This document shows, piece by piece, positions 7,042-14,280 of a DNA stretch of 18,860 nt. Source of the stretch: JBNJDW01 sp051745265 (lineage in GTDB: Bacteria > Pseudomonadota > Alphaproteobacteria > Micavibrionales > CSBR16-224); the NCBI GenBank assembly GCA_051745265.1, contig JBNJDW010000009.1, positions 1 to 18,860 of the forward strand, given 5' to 3'. The translations under genes were made by a program, and so were the position numbers. Position 1 is the first letter of the stretch. Each line of letters begins with the position of its first letter. A model generated the notes under the pieces. It was not told the origin of the DNA, ran no database searches, and saw only the letters and a program-made list of their open reading frames with translations.

Positions 7042-8100
7042 ATGAAATTCCTCGGTCAGTTCAAAGTTCATCTGCAAAGTGGCCATGGCGGCGCGGGTTG
7101 TGTCAGTTTCCGCCGGGAAAAATATCTGGAATATGGCGGCCCCGATGGCGGCAATGGTGGTCGTGGCGGCCATATTATTTTTGAAGCCGTTGACAACCTG
7201 AACACCCTGATCGATTTTCGTTATAAACAGCACTTCAAAGGCGAACGCGGCCATCACGGTCAGGGGCGCCAGAAAACCGGTAAAGACGGCAAAGACTGCA
7301 TCATTAAAATTCCGGTCGGAACTGAGATTCTCTCCGAAGACAAGGAAACCGTGCTTGCTGATATCACTGAACCCGGACAGCGGTTTATTTTTCTGCGCGG
7401 CGGTGATGGTGGTTTTGGTAACCTGCGTTATAAATCTTCAACCAATCAGGCACCGCGCAAATCAACCCCGGGCTGGGAAGGCGAAGAAATTGCCGTCTGG
7501 CTGCGTTTAAAACTGATTGCCGATTCCGGTCTTGTCGGGATGCCCAATGCCGGAAAATCAACTTTTTTGGCTTCTTGCAGCCGTGCCAGACCTAAAATCG
7601 CCGATTACCCCTTCACCACGATTCACCCTAATCTGGGCGTTGTCCATGTCGATAACAATGAATTTGTGATGGCCGATATCCCCGGTCTGATTGAGGGCGC
7701 GCATGAAGGACTTGGGATTGGCGATCGTTTTCTGGGCCATGTTGAGCGTACAAATGTACTGCTCCATCTTGTTGATGCCACGGATGATGATATTGTCGAA
7801 AACTATCGGGTTATTCGGCGTGAACTGGAACTTTACGGTTCCGGGCTTGCCAACAAACCTGAAATTATCGGCCTGAATAAAGCCGATGCTTTGGGACCGG
7901 AACTTGCCGAAGATCAGAAAAAAACGCTGGAAGAAGCCATTGGCAAGGACGTCATGCTGCTCTCAGCCGTCAGTGGCGAGGGCGTAACAGAAATATTACG
8001 GGCACTTTATCAATATATTGAGAAAGATTCCCGCGCTGTATCGGAAGAAGAAGATCACAGTGAAGCGCTGGAATCTGTACCGTTTGATCCTCTGAATTAA
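7042..8100 (+). CDS. obgE: GTPase ObgE/CgtA
   Basis: A 352-residue protein with the glycine-rich Obg fold (residues 1-158, repeated GG/GxGG such as GGPDGGNGGRGG) followed by a TRAFAC GTPase domain. G1 is GMPNAGKS (166-173), the switch I TTIHPN is at 192-197, G3 DIPG at 212-215, G4 NKAD at 279-282 and G5 SAVSG at 308-312. The C-terminal tail is short and acidic and lacks the OCT domain of Gram-positive forms. Obg binds the 50S subunit and acts in ribosome assembly, stringent response and cell-cycle progression; it is essential in Caulobacter (CgtA). AAAGG is 5 bases before the ATG. The position after rplU-rpmA is the classic order across bacteria. Confidence 0.97.
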   Translation: MKFLGQFKVHLQSGHGGAGCVSFRREKYLEYGGPDGGNGGRGGHIIFEAVDNLNTLIDFRYKQHFKGERGHHGQGRQKTGKDGKDCIIKIPVGTEILSEDKETVLADITEPGQRFIFLRGGDGGFGNLRYKSSTNQAPRKSTPGWEGEEIAVWLRLKLIADSGLVGMPNAGKSTFLASCSRARPKIADYPFTTIHPNLGVVHVDNNEFVMADIPGLIEGAHEGLGIGDRFLGHVERTNVLLHLVDATDDDIVENYRVIRRELELYGSGLANKPEIIGLNKADALGPELAEDQKKTLEEAIGKDVMLLSAVSGEGVTEILRALYQYIEKDSRAVSEEEDHSEALESVPFDPLN

Positions 8101-8140
8101 GCATCTTTCCTCTTGGTTGGAAGTTGGGTATACTGACAAA

Positions 8141-8572
8141 ATGAGCGACAGCAAACCGACCTACAAACATATTCTTGTCCCCGTTCCTATGGCCGAAGAC
8201 TACGAAATACGTACGATCCGGCGTCAGACGGGTACCCGTACAGTGCAAAAAACCAAAGGCATGCTAAAGCCTGAAAAAATCACGAAGGAAGAGCCGGTTT
8301 ATGAATTTGTTGAGGAACAAATGCCAACAGGTCATCAATCCGATAATCTGATTGATGGCGACCTTACCGGTCAGAATGTTGAAGATGCCTGCAATGCCCT
8401 GGCCATGGATGGTTATGAAGTTATCTCTGTAACGCCCCTGCTCCGCGGTGCACATCAACATCAGTACAGTGCCGGCGCCCTGCAAAAAGGTACGGGCCCC
8501 AGTGGTTTTGGTTATGGCTATGGCTATAGCATCACGGACAGTATTGTTGTTTTGGGTAAACTTAAATCTTAA
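8141..8572 (+). CDS. Small protein of unknown function, possibly DUF4177-like
   Basis: The preferred start is the ATG at 8141 (143 residues, MSDSKPTYKHILVPVPMAED); a TTG at 8117 would add eight residues but has no better support. The N-terminal half is charged and basic. The C-terminal half reads ALAMDGYEVISVTPLLRG, then a Gly/Tyr-rich GPSGFGYGYGYS and a final TDSIVVLGK strand. The DGYEVISV plus final beta-strand layout recalls DUF4177-type small domains (EGWELVSV), but this is an impression only. No signal peptide or membrane segment is seen. It lies 40 bp after obgE, and its stop codon is part of the ribosome binding site of the next gene, so both are probably in one transcript. Confidence 0.65.
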   Translation: MSDSKPTYKHILVPVPMAEDYEIRTIRRQTGTRTVQKTKGMLKPEKITKEEPVYEFVEEQMPTGHQSDNLIDGDLTGQNVEDACNALAMDGYEVISVTPLLRGAHQHQYSAGALQKGTGPSGFGYGYGYSITDSIVVLGKLKS

Positions 8573-8580
8573 GGATGATC

Positions 8581-9348
8581 GTGACTGAAAAGATCAAAGA
8601 TCCTGCGCCGTCTCAAACGGATTTGACCTGCGCGATATGCCAGCAAGGAAACGAACTCTATCAACTGGCCGGTCTTGACCAGATACAATTCTGGTCATGT
8701 CGGCATTGTGAATCTGTTACCAGCACACCGATACCAACTGACACCGATATCGCTGAAACTTTACAAGCCAGCATCTACGCTAAACGACCTGCTTTTCCAC
8801 ATTCCAGAGAGCGCAAACATTTTCTGAAACACCTCGAAGACATGAAGGAGCTGGTTTCAGGCCCTAAATTTATTGATGTTCTTTCACGTAACGGGACCCG
8901 TGTCGAACTTGCCCGTATCCATGGATTTCCCGATGCCTGCGGTATCGATCTGAATAAATACTGCATTGAGGTTGGCGAAAAACGCTTTCACAAATCCCGT
9001 TTCATTGAAAGTAATCTTGAAAACTTTGCAAAAAGCGAAGAGAAATTTGATGCCATCTTCTGCAGCCACGGCCTGGAAAACACTAACAATCCAGATACTT
9101 ACATTAAAAGCCTTAAATCCTTAATGAACGAAGACAGTTGTTTGTATCTCGATCTTTGTGATGGCAATCACTTCATGATCCCCCAAAACTTCCTGCGCTG
9201 GAAAGAAGTGCGCTATCCTGAACGGGTTTACTATATTTCCCGCAAAGGGCTTGAAGCCCTGCTAAAACGCCATCAGTTAAAAATTATCAAGCGCTATTTC
9301 CGTTTCCTCCCTTTTCAGCAGGTTATTGTAAAGCGGGCCGGAACTTAA
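8581..9348 (+). CDS. Zinc-ribbon protein with degenerate class I methyltransferase domain
   Basis: A GTG start at 8581 is chosen because AAGGA (8571-8575) is five bases before it; the in-frame ATG at 8575 overlaps that ribosome binding site. The 255-residue product has two CxxC pairs (C17/C20 and C40/C43), an N-terminal zinc ribbon, then a methyltransferase-like Rossmann domain. FIDVLSRNGTRVELA replaces the usual DxGCGxG motif I; GIDLNK follows at motif II, and FDAIFCSHGLENTNNPD matches the motif IV region (usually HVLEHxxDP). The glycine-rich SAM loop is therefore changed, and activity is uncertain. Zinc-ribbon methyltransferases often act on sugars or small molecules, but no substrate can be named. 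The stop is directly followed by the rnhB start. Confidence 0.65.
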   Translation: MTEKIKDPAPSQTDLTCAICQQGNELYQLAGLDQIQFWSCRHCESVTSTPIPTDTDIAETLQASIYAKRPAFPHSRERKHFLKHLEDMKELVSGPKFIDVLSRNGTRVELARIHGFPDACGIDLNKYCIEVGEKRFHKSRFIESNLENFAKSEEKFDAIFCSHGLENTNNPDTYIKSLKSLMNEDSCLYLDLCDGNHFMIPQNFLRWKEVRYPERVYYISRKGLEALLKRHQLKIIKRYFRFLPFQQVIVKRAGT

Positions 9349-9349
9349 C

Positions 9350-9985
9350 ATGAAAAGCAGTCTTCCTGATTATCAGATTGAGCAAAGCTTTACAGGCCCG
9401 GTCTGTGGTATAGATGAAGTCGGCCGCGGCCCCTTGGCCGGGCCGGTGGTGGCTGCCGCCGTAGTCCTAAAGCCCGAGGCACTCGGTACTGACACCATAC
9501 GGATGATCAATGACAGCAAAAAACTGACCACGCAAAAGCGGCAACAAATTTGCCTGGGTCTGCGTGATATCGCGCATATTGGTATAGGCCTTGCCGATGT
9601 CGCCGAAATTGATCAGCACAATATCTACCATGCCACCTTTATCGCGATGAAACGCGCATACGAAGAGCTTTGCGGGCAACAAAACGTTCTACCGGCAACC
9701 GCCCTGATAGATGGCAATAAAACGCCCGACCTGCCCTGCCGGATGCAAGCCGTCATCAAAGGCGACCAGAAATCCATTTCTATTGCCGCAGCCTCTATCA
9801 TCGCCAAAGAATTTCGTGATGACATCATGAGAAAACTTGCCAATGAATTTCCAGACTATGGGTGGGATACAAATGCCGGCTATGGCACCCATAAACATCT
9901 TGAGGGCCTTAAAATTCATGGCGTTACGCCGCATCATCGAAGATTCTTTAAGCCTGTTTCTGAAGTTCTTGCAATAACTTCCTGA
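9350..9985 (+). CDS. rnhB: Ribonuclease HII
   Basis: A 211-residue protein with the type 2 RNase H active site: Asp22-Glu23 in CGIDEVGRGPLAGPV, Asp121 in ALIDGN and Asp157 in KEFRDDIM, giving the DEDD metal site. The C-terminal TNAGYGTHKHLEG and HHRRFF segments are also typical. The enzyme cuts RNA in RNA-DNA hybrids and removes single ribonucleotides from DNA. It starts one base after the TAA of the preceding gene, so translation is probably coupled. The next gene is ccrM, an adjacency seen in several alphaproteobacteria. Its last codons carry the first of the GANTC sites that lead into ccrM. Confidence 0.96.
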   Translation: MKSSLPDYQIEQSFTGPVCGIDEVGRGPLAGPVVAAAVVLKPEALGTDTIRMINDSKKLTTQKRQQICLGLRDIAHIGIGLADVAEIDQHNIYHATFIAMKRAYEELCGQQNVLPATALIDGNKTPDLPCRMQAVIKGDQKSISIAAASIIAKEFRDDIMRKLANEFPDYGWDTNAGYGTHKHLEGLKIHGVTPHHRRFFKPVSEVLAITS

Positions 9986-10038
9986 CTCTATTGATTCTTT
10001 TTTCACTTTTCTTCTTGACGCTGATTCGAAAATGACTC
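9942..10038. promoter_or_regulatory. Cluster of five GANTC sites upstream of ccrM
   Basis: GANTC occurs at 9942-9946, 9984-9988, 9993-9997, 10023-10027 and 10034-10038. GANTC is the target of the CcrM enzyme encoded directly downstream. In Caulobacter, methylation of GANTC sites in the ccrM leader represses its transcription, so the cluster is probably an autoregulatory region. TTGACG at 10015-10020 could act as a -35, but no good -10 follows it. Confidence 0.6.
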
Positions 10039-10079
10039 ATCATGAAATCAGCAAACATCAAGAAAGTGGGAAAACGAAT

Positions 10080-11216
10080 ATGACCATCAACACAAAAAAC
10101 AATACAGAAGATCAGCTTCATAAATTTGAAGACCTGCCAAAAGATTCCATCTTAAAAGGGGATTGTATTGAATTAATGCAGGGCCTGCCTGCCCGCTCGG
10201 TCGATCTAATTTTTGCTGACCCGCCTTATAATCTTCAGCTTTCCGGTGATCTGCACCGCCCGAATAATTCCCGGGTTGATGGCGTTGATAATGAATGGGA
10301 TAAATTTGACAGCCTGGCGGTTTACGATCAATTCACCCGTGACTGGCTCTCTGCCGCCCGCCGTATCTTAAAAGATGACGGCGCGATCTGGGTGATCGGC
10401 AGCTATCATAATGTCTTCCGCCTTGGTGCTGCCCTGCAGGATATGGGCTTTTGGGTGTTAAATGATGTTATCTGGCGTAAAACCAACCCGATGCCCAATT
10501 TCCGTGGGCGCCGGTTTACCAACGCCCATGAAACAATGATCTGGGCCTCTAAATCAAAGGATTCAAAATACTGCTTTAATTATGAAGCGATGAAAGCCCT
10601 GAATGATGATCTGCAAATGCGCAGTGACTGGGTTCTTCCGATCTGCAGCGGTGGAGAACGCCTGAAAAACGAAGAAGGCAAAAAGGCCCACCCGACACAA
10701 AAACCTGAATCCCTGCTCCATCGCGTCCTGATGGCGACGACGGATATGGGTGATCTTGTTCTGGACCCCTTCTTTGGTACCGGAACAACAGGCGCTGTTG
10801 CCAAAAAACTGGGCCGTCACTTTATCGGGATTGAGCGCGATCAGGATTATATTGACGTTGCAAAACAGCGCATTAGCGATATTACTTTTAACAATGATGC
10901 AACATTGGTTAAGCCTGTCAACAAACGTGCCGAACCACGTATTCCGTTTGGTCAGCTCATTGAACGCGGCATTCTTGAAGCCGGCACCGTTTTGTTTGAC
11001 AACAGCCGGCGTTATACAGCTCGTGTCCGCGCCGATGGAAACTTGATTGCCCGTAACCCGACAGGGGAGCAGCGCGGCTCAATCCACCAGGTTGGTGCGG
11101 CACTCCAAGGGGCACCGTCCTGCAACGGTTGGACGTTCTGGCATTTCGAAGATCAGGGCCGTGCAGTGCCGATTGATATGCTGCGTCAACAGTTAAAGGC
11201 AGAGCTCTTCTCTTGA
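10080..11216 (+). CDS. ccrM: Cell-cycle DNA adenine methyltransferase CcrM (GANTC-specific)
   Basis: A beta-class N6-adenine methyltransferase. From GDCIELMQGLPARSVDLIFADPPYNLQL it follows Caulobacter CcrM closely: the catalytic DPPY comes early, later DPFFGTGTTGAVAKKLGRHF gives the SAM-binding FxGxG motif. The C-terminal 100 or so residues (RIPFGQLIERGIL to CNGWTFWHFED) form the RAMA domain used for DNA recognition. The enzyme methylates adenine in GANTC behind the replication fork and so times cell-cycle gene expression. The start at 10080 (378 residues) is preferred: it has GGGA eight bases upstream and a leader length closer to other CcrM proteins. An ATG at 10032 would give 394 residues but has no ribosome binding site and lies inside the GANTC cluster. 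Confidence 0.95.
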   Translation: MTINTKNNTEDQLHKFEDLPKDSILKGDCIELMQGLPARSVDLIFADPPYNLQLSGDLHRPNNSRVDGVDNEWDKFDSLAVYDQFTRDWLSAARRILKDDGAIWVIGSYHNVFRLGAALQDMGFWVLNDVIWRKTNPMPNFRGRRFTNAHETMIWASKSKDSKYCFNYEAMKALNDDLQMRSDWVLPICSGGERLKNEEGKKAHPTQKPESLLHRVLMATTDMGDLVLDPFFGTGTTGAVAKKLGRHFIGIERDQDYIDVAKQRISDITFNNDATLVKPVNKRAEPRIPFGQLIERGILEAGTVLFDNSRRYTARVRADGNLIARNPTGEQRGSIHQVGAALQGAPSCNGWTFWHFEDQGRAVPIDMLRQQLKAELFS

Positions 11217-11229
11217 AGAGTCAGCAGGC

Positions 11230-11976
11230 TTAATACATCTTTTCAAGATCAACAGAATAAATTTTCTGCGTCAGCTGCGGATCCAGAAAGAAATCCACCG
11301 CTGTAACATTGCCATGGACATGGGCGACGAGGGTCTTAGACTGTAATTTTTCTATTTTATAATCAAGGAACTCCATACGAAAACGGATAAAAATAACACG
11401 CTCACCTTCTCTAACATTTATATGATCTATGATCTGTCTGGCTTTGCTTTCCGGAACGGGAACTTCTGTAATATTTAAAGGCTTAGAAGATGATAAGATG
11501 AAAGTACTTGGTAAATGCTTTGGAAATCCTGTTTCACCACAAAAGCTGAAATATGAATCAGGCGAATAAATAGAAATTTTACCTACATTACGTAACTGAT
11601 ATCTCTCTTGTATCGGAAAACTCTTTCTTTCGAAATCATAACGATCTATTTGTATATCGCCGCCAACTTCATAATGATAATTAGTCTCGTTATGGCTAGA
11701 ATGAAAACTTTCCTTCAGGTCTTCTTGAATAACGGCCCATTCAAAATCATCTCTAAAATGTTGCTTATATAATTTGCAATAAGTTAATTTAGCATAGTCA
11801 TCAATCATATCAGATGTTGGGTTTCCACCATTATAGAACCCTAAATAAGTTTGAACCAGACTTCTGTAATCAGCGACAGAATACCCGCGCCCAATAGTTT
11901 CCTGCGCCTGAGCTGGCACAGAGAAAAAGATCATTGTGAACATAAATGCGAAGATGCCAATAGCTGAAAATCTCAT
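11230..11976 (-). CDS. Secreted or periplasmic protein of unknown function, AT-rich orphan
   Basis: A 248-residue product starting MRFSAIGIFAFMFTMIFFSVPAQAQ, a clear Sec signal peptide with a likely cut after AQA. The start is fixed by AAGGGTAG directly upstream on the minus strand. The mature part is rich in aromatic and charged residues and has only two cysteines (in TYCKLY and SFCGET), which could form a disulfide. No known domain was recognised. Base composition differs sharply from its neighbours: hand counts give 20 and 22 G+C in the 60-base rows 11581 and 11641, against 35 in row 12601 of mutY. It lies between ccrM and mutY, convergent with ccrM (13-bp gap). Recent acquisition is a reasonable inference. 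Confidence 0.75.
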   Translation of the reverse strand: MRFSAIGIFAFMFTMIFFSVPAQAQETIGRGYSVADYRSLVQTYLGFYNGGNPTSDMIDDYAKLTYCKLYKQHFRDDFEWAVIQEDLKESFHSSHNETNYHYEVGGDIQIDRYDFERKSFPIQERYQLRNVGKISIYSPDSYFSFCGETGFPKHLPSTFILSSSKPLNITEVPVPESKARQIIDHINVREGERVIFIRFRMEFLDYKIEKLQSKTLVAHVHGNVTAVDFFLDPQLTQKIYSVDLEKMY

Positions 11977-12044
11977 ATTTCTACCCTTAATCTGAAACCG
12001 TATATATATTAAGTATACATCAGAATCCTGCCATGAGTATAGTT

Positions 12045-13109
12045 TTAGAAAAAAATCTTTTTCACTTTTATCATAACGCTGGGCAAAGCCTCCTCTGCCA
12101 GTCTCTGCGGTTCCACCCATTTATAAGGCGTTTCATCAACACCAGATCCGGTGTAAACATAGTGGTGTGGATTAAGATAAAGCTCAAAATGGGTAAAAAT
12201 ATGCCGAATCTCAACAGCAGGCGCTCCTATAAATGCAGCCGAGACCGGCACATCGGCAGAGGACACAGGCATATGGCCACCTTCCTGCCATTTACCAGAG
12301 GGGAACTCCATCATTCCGCCTAAAAGGCCGCTTTCCGGACGGCGGCGCAATAAAACCCTGCCCTGATCATCGGTAATCCAGAAAACATTACCATATCTTT
12401 TGGGCTTTGGGGTTTTAGGTTTTCGTCGCGGCAATGTCTCGGCCATCCCCGTATGATAGGCTTTACACATTGTTTGCCACGGGCAGATCATGCATTTCGG
12501 TGATTTTGGCGTGCAGACTGTTGCCCCAAGCTCCATAAAAGCCTGGGTGAAGTCAGCGGGGCGATTATTATTGCAGCCCACAGATTCAGCCGCCCGCTTC
12601 AGCTCCGGCTTTACATCAGGCAAAGGCGCTTCCAATCCAAAAAAACGGGCCGCCACGCGCTCAACATTGCCATCTACTGCCACCACCGGCTGATTAAAAG
12701 CAATAGAAGCGATCGCAGCCGCGGTATAAGGCCCAATGCCCGGCAACTTCATAAGGTTTTCGACGCTGTCTGGAAAACGCCCGCCATATTCTGCTCTGAC
12801 AATACGGGCACATTTATGCAGATTGCGGGCGCGGGCATAATAGCCGAGGCCCGCCCAACACTGCAATACAGCATCAAGCTCTGCCTCTGCCAGTTTATCA
12901 ACACTTGGCCATCGGCTCATAAAATTTTCAAAATAAGGCTTAACTGCGGTCACCGTGGTTTGCTGCAGCATTATTTCGGACAACCAGACCTGATAAGGAT
13001 CAGGCAATTGCCCGGGCCTGGCCCGCCAAGGCATCACCCGGCGATGCCGGTCATACCAATCCAGCAGCTTTTCCTGTAACTCATCGGCCTGATTTGCAGT
13101 AACAGACAT
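12045..13109 (-). CDS. mutY: A/G-specific adenine glycosylase MutY
   Basis: A 354-residue base-excision repair enzyme. Visible are the catalytic Glu45 in SEIMLQQT, the helix-hairpin-helix LPGIGPYTA (122-130), the catalytic Asp146 in AVDGNVERV, and the 4Fe-4S cysteines C199, C206, C209 and C215 (C-x6-C-x2-C-x5-C). The C-terminal NUDIX-like domain (WITDDQGRVLLRRRPESGLLGGMMEFP) recognises 8-oxoguanine. MutY removes adenine mispaired with 8-oxoG, preventing GC-to-TA transversions. The length is normal. It is divergent from the dciA-like gene (57-bp gap) and has the same orientation as the AT-rich orphan downstream (68-bp gap). Confidence 0.96.
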   Translation of the reverse strand: MSVTANQADELQEKLLDWYDRHRRVMPWRARPGQLPDPYQVWLSEIMLQQTTVTAVKPYFENFMSRWPSVDKLAEAELDAVLQCWAGLGYYARARNLHKCARIVRAEYGGRFPDSVENLMKLPGIGPYTAAAIASIAFNQPVVAVDGNVERVAARFFGLEAPLPDVKPELKRAAESVGCNNNRPADFTQAFMELGATVCTPKSPKCMICPWQTMCKAYHTGMAETLPRRKPKTPKPKRYGNVFWITDDQGRVLLRRRPESGLLGGMMEFPSGKWQEGGHMPVSSADVPVSAAFIGAPAVEIRHIFTHFELYLNPHHYVYTGSGVDETPYKWVEPQRLAEEALPSVMIKVKKIFF

Positions 13110-13166
13110 TGTTTCTCTGTTCCAATTCCTTTATTTTAAAACGTGTAAAGTTACTTATAACAGAAA

Positions 13167-13718
13167 ATGCATATGAACAAGCCCCGCCTTTTATCAGGCA
13201 TCGTAAAATCCATAGCTGATCCGGTGTTTGGAAAAAAATCAGCCCTGTATGGCCAACTGGTCAATAACTGGCCTGCCATTGCCGGGCCTGAGCTTGCCGG
13301 ATATGCTGTTCCGCTGGAATTAAAATTCCGCCGGAAAACTGACGAACGTCAAAACACCGCCGTATTAAAACTGGGGGTTCCCGGCGCCCGTGTTCCGGAT
13401 GTGACGATGCAAAAGGATATTCTGATTCAAAAGCTTAACCAGTTTATGGGCTTCAATGCGATCGAAGACATCCAGATCCGCCATGTCTCCTCCTCTTTAC
13501 TAACGGCTGGTAAGACCTATTCATCCTCAGCCATTCCATTAACCGGGGCAGAAACGCAGCAATTAAACAGCCATCTCGATCAGATTGAAGATGATGAGCT
13601 GAAATCGGCTCTGGCAGGGCTTGGCACCGCAGTTTACTCTCGACAAAAGGGGCTAAACCCCGTAAACAATAAGGATATTGTCAAACCATCATCCACAGGG
13701 GTTTTTGATGAAAATTAA
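13167..13718 (+). CDS. dciA: DUF721 protein, DciA-type replicative helicase loader/operator candidate
   Basis: A 183-residue protein (181 if the ATG at 13173 is used). The N-terminal part, with GKKSALYGQLVNNWPAIAGPELAGYAVPLELKF and LKLGVPGARVPDVTMQKDILIQKLNQFMGFNAIEDIQI, is the DUF721/DciA KH-like domain. DciA is regarded as the ancestral DnaB helicase loader or operator in bacteria without DnaC. The C-terminal 70 residues are polar and probably flexible. Its location beside mutY is a recurrent alphaproteobacterial arrangement. The last 11 bp overlap the efp start, implying translational coupling. No clear ribosome binding site is visible before either ATG. Confidence 0.72.
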   Translation: MHMNKPRLLSGIVKSIADPVFGKKSALYGQLVNNWPAIAGPELAGYAVPLELKFRRKTDERQNTAVLKLGVPGARVPDVTMQKDILIQKLNQFMGFNAIEDIQIRHVSSSLLTAGKTYSSSAIPLTGAETQQLNSHLDQIEDDELKSALAGLGTAVYSRQKGLNPVNNKDIVKPSSTGVFDEN

Positions 13719-14274
13719 TGCCATCGCCATCCGTCAGGGAAATGTTCTGGAATATAATGATAAGCTTTGGGTCGTCCTCAAAAGCGATATTATGCAGCCC
13801 GGTAAAGGCGCCTCTGTCGTCCAGGTTGAAATGCGCGACATTGTCGCCGGCAATAAAACAAATGTGCGTTTCAGAACGCAGGAAACCATTGAAAAAGCGC
13901 ATGTCGAAGCCGTTGACTATCAATTCCTCTATACCGATGGTGAGGAATATCACTTTATGAATAACCAAAGCTTTGAACAGGTTGCGATCCCGCGTGAGCT
14001 TATTGGCGATTCCGCCGTTTACCTGAAAGACGGTATGATCTGTTCTGTTGCCATGCATGAAACAGGCCCGCTGAATGTGACCCTGCCTGATCAGGCCAGC
14101 TTCGAAATTGTCGAGGCCGATCCTGTGGTTAAAGGCCAGACGGCGTCCTCTTCTTATAAACCCGCTGTTCTTGAAAATGGCGCCAAAGTTATGGTACCGC
14201 CTCATATTGAGGCCGGCACCCGTATTGTCATCAAAACCGAAGACGGCAGCTATGTCGAACGTGCAAAGGACTGA
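13708..14274 (+). CDS. efp: Elongation factor P
   Basis: A 188-residue protein starting MKINAIAIRQGNVLEYNDKLW, with the three-barrel EF-P layout. The modification-loop lysine is K33 in MQPGKGAS, equivalent to the lysine that is beta-lysylated in E. coli EF-P (KPGKG). The YTDGEEYHFMNNQSFEQ stretch and the C-terminal ETGPLNVTLP and TRIVIKTEDGSYVERAKD strands are typical. EF-P relieves ribosome stalling at polyproline, relevant here because the OmpA-domain protein two genes downstream is very proline-rich. The start at 13708 has AGGGG seven bases upstream and standard length; a longer reading from 13678 would only extend into dciA. Six bases separate it from the next gene. Confidence 0.95.
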   Translation: MKINAIAIRQGNVLEYNDKLWVVLKSDIMQPGKGASVVQVEMRDIVAGNKTNVRFRTQETIEKAHVEAVDYQFLYTDGEEYHFMNNQSFEQVAIPRELIGDSAVYLKDGMICSVAMHETGPLNVTLPDQASFEIVEADPVVKGQTASSSYKPAVLENGAKVMVPPHIEAGTRIVIKTEDGSYVERAKD

Positions 14275-14280
14275 TAAAAA

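Noticed and set aside
11205..11220. Hairpin CTCTTC / GAAGAG at the end of ccrM
   Set aside because: A short, mostly AT/GC-mixed 6-bp stem without a T-tract; it overlaps the stop region and is probably chance.
11977..12120. Extension of the AT-rich orphan into the mutY 3' end (a 296-residue reading)
   Set aside because: The longer reading would overlap mutY; the internal ATG at 11976 has a strong ribosome binding site and is followed by a signal peptide.
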